64,000 nt of DNA from Paracoccus everestensis (GTDB lineage Bacteria; Pseudomonadota; Alphaproteobacteria; Rhodobacterales; Rhodobacteraceae), in the NCBI RefSeq assembly GCF_021491915.1, contig NZ_CP090836.1, positions 1,784,501 to 1,848,500 of the forward strand. The letters are read 5' to 3'. The first letter of the stretch is position 1. Every line of letters starts with the position of its first letter. Positions 63,048 through 64,000 of the stretch are shown here, in pieces. A model generated the notes under the pieces. That model saw only the letters and a program-made list of their open reading frames with translations, was not told where the DNA came from and searched no databases. Position numbers and translations under genes: made by a program.

Positions 63048-64000
63048 CGCGCGCACTGGAGAAGACGAACACAAAGCCGATTGTTCGCAAGCTCCGCTGC
63101 GCGGTCTATACCCGCAAATCCTCCGAAGAGGGGCTGGAGCAGGAGTTCAACTCGCTGCACGCCCAGCGCGAGGCCTGCGAGGCTTATATCGCCTCCCAGC
63201 GCTCTGAGGGCTGGGTGCTGGTGCGCGATGAATACGACGACGGGGGGATCTCCGGGGGCACGTTGGAGCGCCCTGCCCTGCAGCGGTTGTTGACCGACAT
63301 CGAGGACGGGCTGGTCGATGTGGTGGTGGTCTACAAGATCGACCGGCTGTCGCGCTCGCTGATGGACTTTTCGAAGCTGGTGGAAGTGTTTGACAGAAAT
63401 GGCGTGACCTTCGTGTCGGTCACCCAGTCCTTCAACACCACCACCTCCATGGGCCGGCTGACGCTGAACATCCTGCTGTCCTTTGCGCAGTTCGAGCGCG
63501 AGGTTACCGCCGAGCGCATCCGCGACAAGGTGCGAGCCTCCCGCATGAAGGGCATGTGGATGGGTGGTCCCACGCCCTTTGGCTATGCGGTCAAGAACCG
63601 CAAGCTGATCCTCGACGAGGAGGACGCCCAGCACCTGCGCTGGATCTTCGCGCGCTTCCTGGAGCTCGGCTCCTGCACGGAACTGGCCCGCGAGGTGGCA
63701 AAGCAGGGCATCCGCACCAAGCGCGGCAACCGAATCGACAAGAAAGCGCTCTACCGGATGCTCAACAACCGCGTCTATATCGGCGAAGCGGTGCACAAGG
63801 GCGAAAGCTACCCCGGCGAGCACGACGCCATCATCGATCGCGGCACCTGGGACAACGTCCATGCCATCCTGACGGACAGTCCGCGCTCCCGCGCCGCCCG
63901 CACCCGGGCGCAAACGCCGGCGCTGCTGAAGGGCCTGATCTATGGCCCCGATGGCGCGGCCTTCTCGCCCAGCCACACCCGCAAGGGCGGCAAGCTCTAC
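63044..64000 (+). CDS. Large serine recombinase (runs off the right edge)
   Basis: Site-specific recombinase that should integrate and excise the element; the first 319 residues are in the window. The resolvase domain has the catalytic Ser in VYTRKSSEEGLEQEFNSLHA, then YDDGGISGGTLERPALQRLL, VVVVYKIDRLSRSLMDFSKL (Arg cluster) and LLSFAQFEREVTAERIRDKV. The recombinase (PF07508-type) domain follows: GPTPFGYAVKNRKLILDEED, RGNRIDKKALYRMLNNRVYI. At the edge begins the zinc-ribbon region (LLKGLIYGPDGAAFSP), where FG(P)DG replaces the usual Cys pair. ATG overlaps the DUF2924 stop. No interruption is seen. Confidence 0.93.
   Translation, partial: MTRALEKTNTKPIVRKLRCAVYTRKSSEEGLEQEFNSLHAQREACEAYIASQRSEGWVLVRDEYDDGGISGGTLERPALQRLLTDIEDGLVDVVVVYKIDRLSRSLMDFSKLVEVFDRNGVTFVSVTQSFNTTTSMGRLTLNILLSFAQFEREVTAERIRDKVRASRMKGMWMGGPTPFGYAVKNRKLILDEEDAQHLRWIFARFLELGSCTELAREVAKQGIRTKRGNRIDKKALYRMLNNRVYIGEAVHKGESYPGEHDAIIDRGTWDNVHAILTDSPRSRAARTRAQTPALLKGLIYGPDGAAFSPSHTRKGGKLY

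Overview
This window looks like accessory DNA (a plasmid, or an island-rich chromosomal stretch) from a GC-rich alphaproteobacterium, most likely a Rhodobacteraceae/Paracoccaceae member. The pointers are a SciP-like CtrA-inhibitor paralogue, a VPLPA-CTERM sorting signal, an imuA-imuB-dnaE2 mutagenesis cassette with an alphaproteobacterial GAAC-N7-GAAC LexA box, TRAP/TAXI transport genes and the insertion-sequence repertoire. No replication, partition, rRNA or tRNA gene was seen, so replicon type is not decided.

Layout. (1) 1-6.4 kb: a decayed IS256 copy fused to a duplicated VPLPA-CTERM gene tail, then an acetoin/2,3-butanediol-type module: an AcoR-like regulator without the GAFTGA loop, an NTF2-flavin monooxygenase fusion and a zinc butanediol dehydrogenase, ending in a clear terminator. 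(2) 6.4-12.4 kb: a dispersed non-coding repeat, two IS3-family elements, and a sugar-type ABC importer (binding protein, double ATPase, permease) with a hairpin after the binding-protein gene. (3) 12.7-25.3 kb: an insertion-sequence nest (IS630, IS3, IS256, IS66, two more IS630, an IS256 fragment, IS21). Three elements still have target-site duplications, and several sit inside one another.

(4) 25.3-38.5 kb: a probable defence island. On the minus strand a TM0106-like RecB nuclease/helicase (1098 aa) overlaps a McrB-type AAA+ gene and then mcrC, followed by a RelE-like domain/UvrD helicase fusion that has lost its 3' end next to IS21. The McrB protein carries two tandem head-like domains and an EVE-like domain inserted inside the AAA+ module; a frameshift cuts off its DUF4357-like N-terminus. 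Divergently, on the plus strand, lie a membrane protein/putative nuclease gene pair and a metallo-beta-lactamase protein fused to GXWXG and DUF4334 domains.

(5) 38.5-52.4 kb: a SciP-like regulator, a LytR_C-domain protein with a Gly/Asn tail, a secreted VPLPA-CTERM alpha/beta hydrolase, an HD (p)ppGpp-hydrolase-like protein, a thermonuclease, an RlpA-like protein, another alpha/beta hydrolase, a DUF429/zinc-ribbon protein and an RTX protein with near-identical 243-bp tandem repeats. (6) 52.7-59.4 kb: decaying genes. imuB has an in-frame TAG, dnaE2 is a short remnant, the TRAP permease has an in-frame TAG and its TAXI binding protein a frameshift. (7) 59.6-64 kb: an integration module with tightly overlapping genes (AlpA-like, winged-helix protein, two small ORFs, DUF2924) leading into a large serine recombinase that runs off the right edge.
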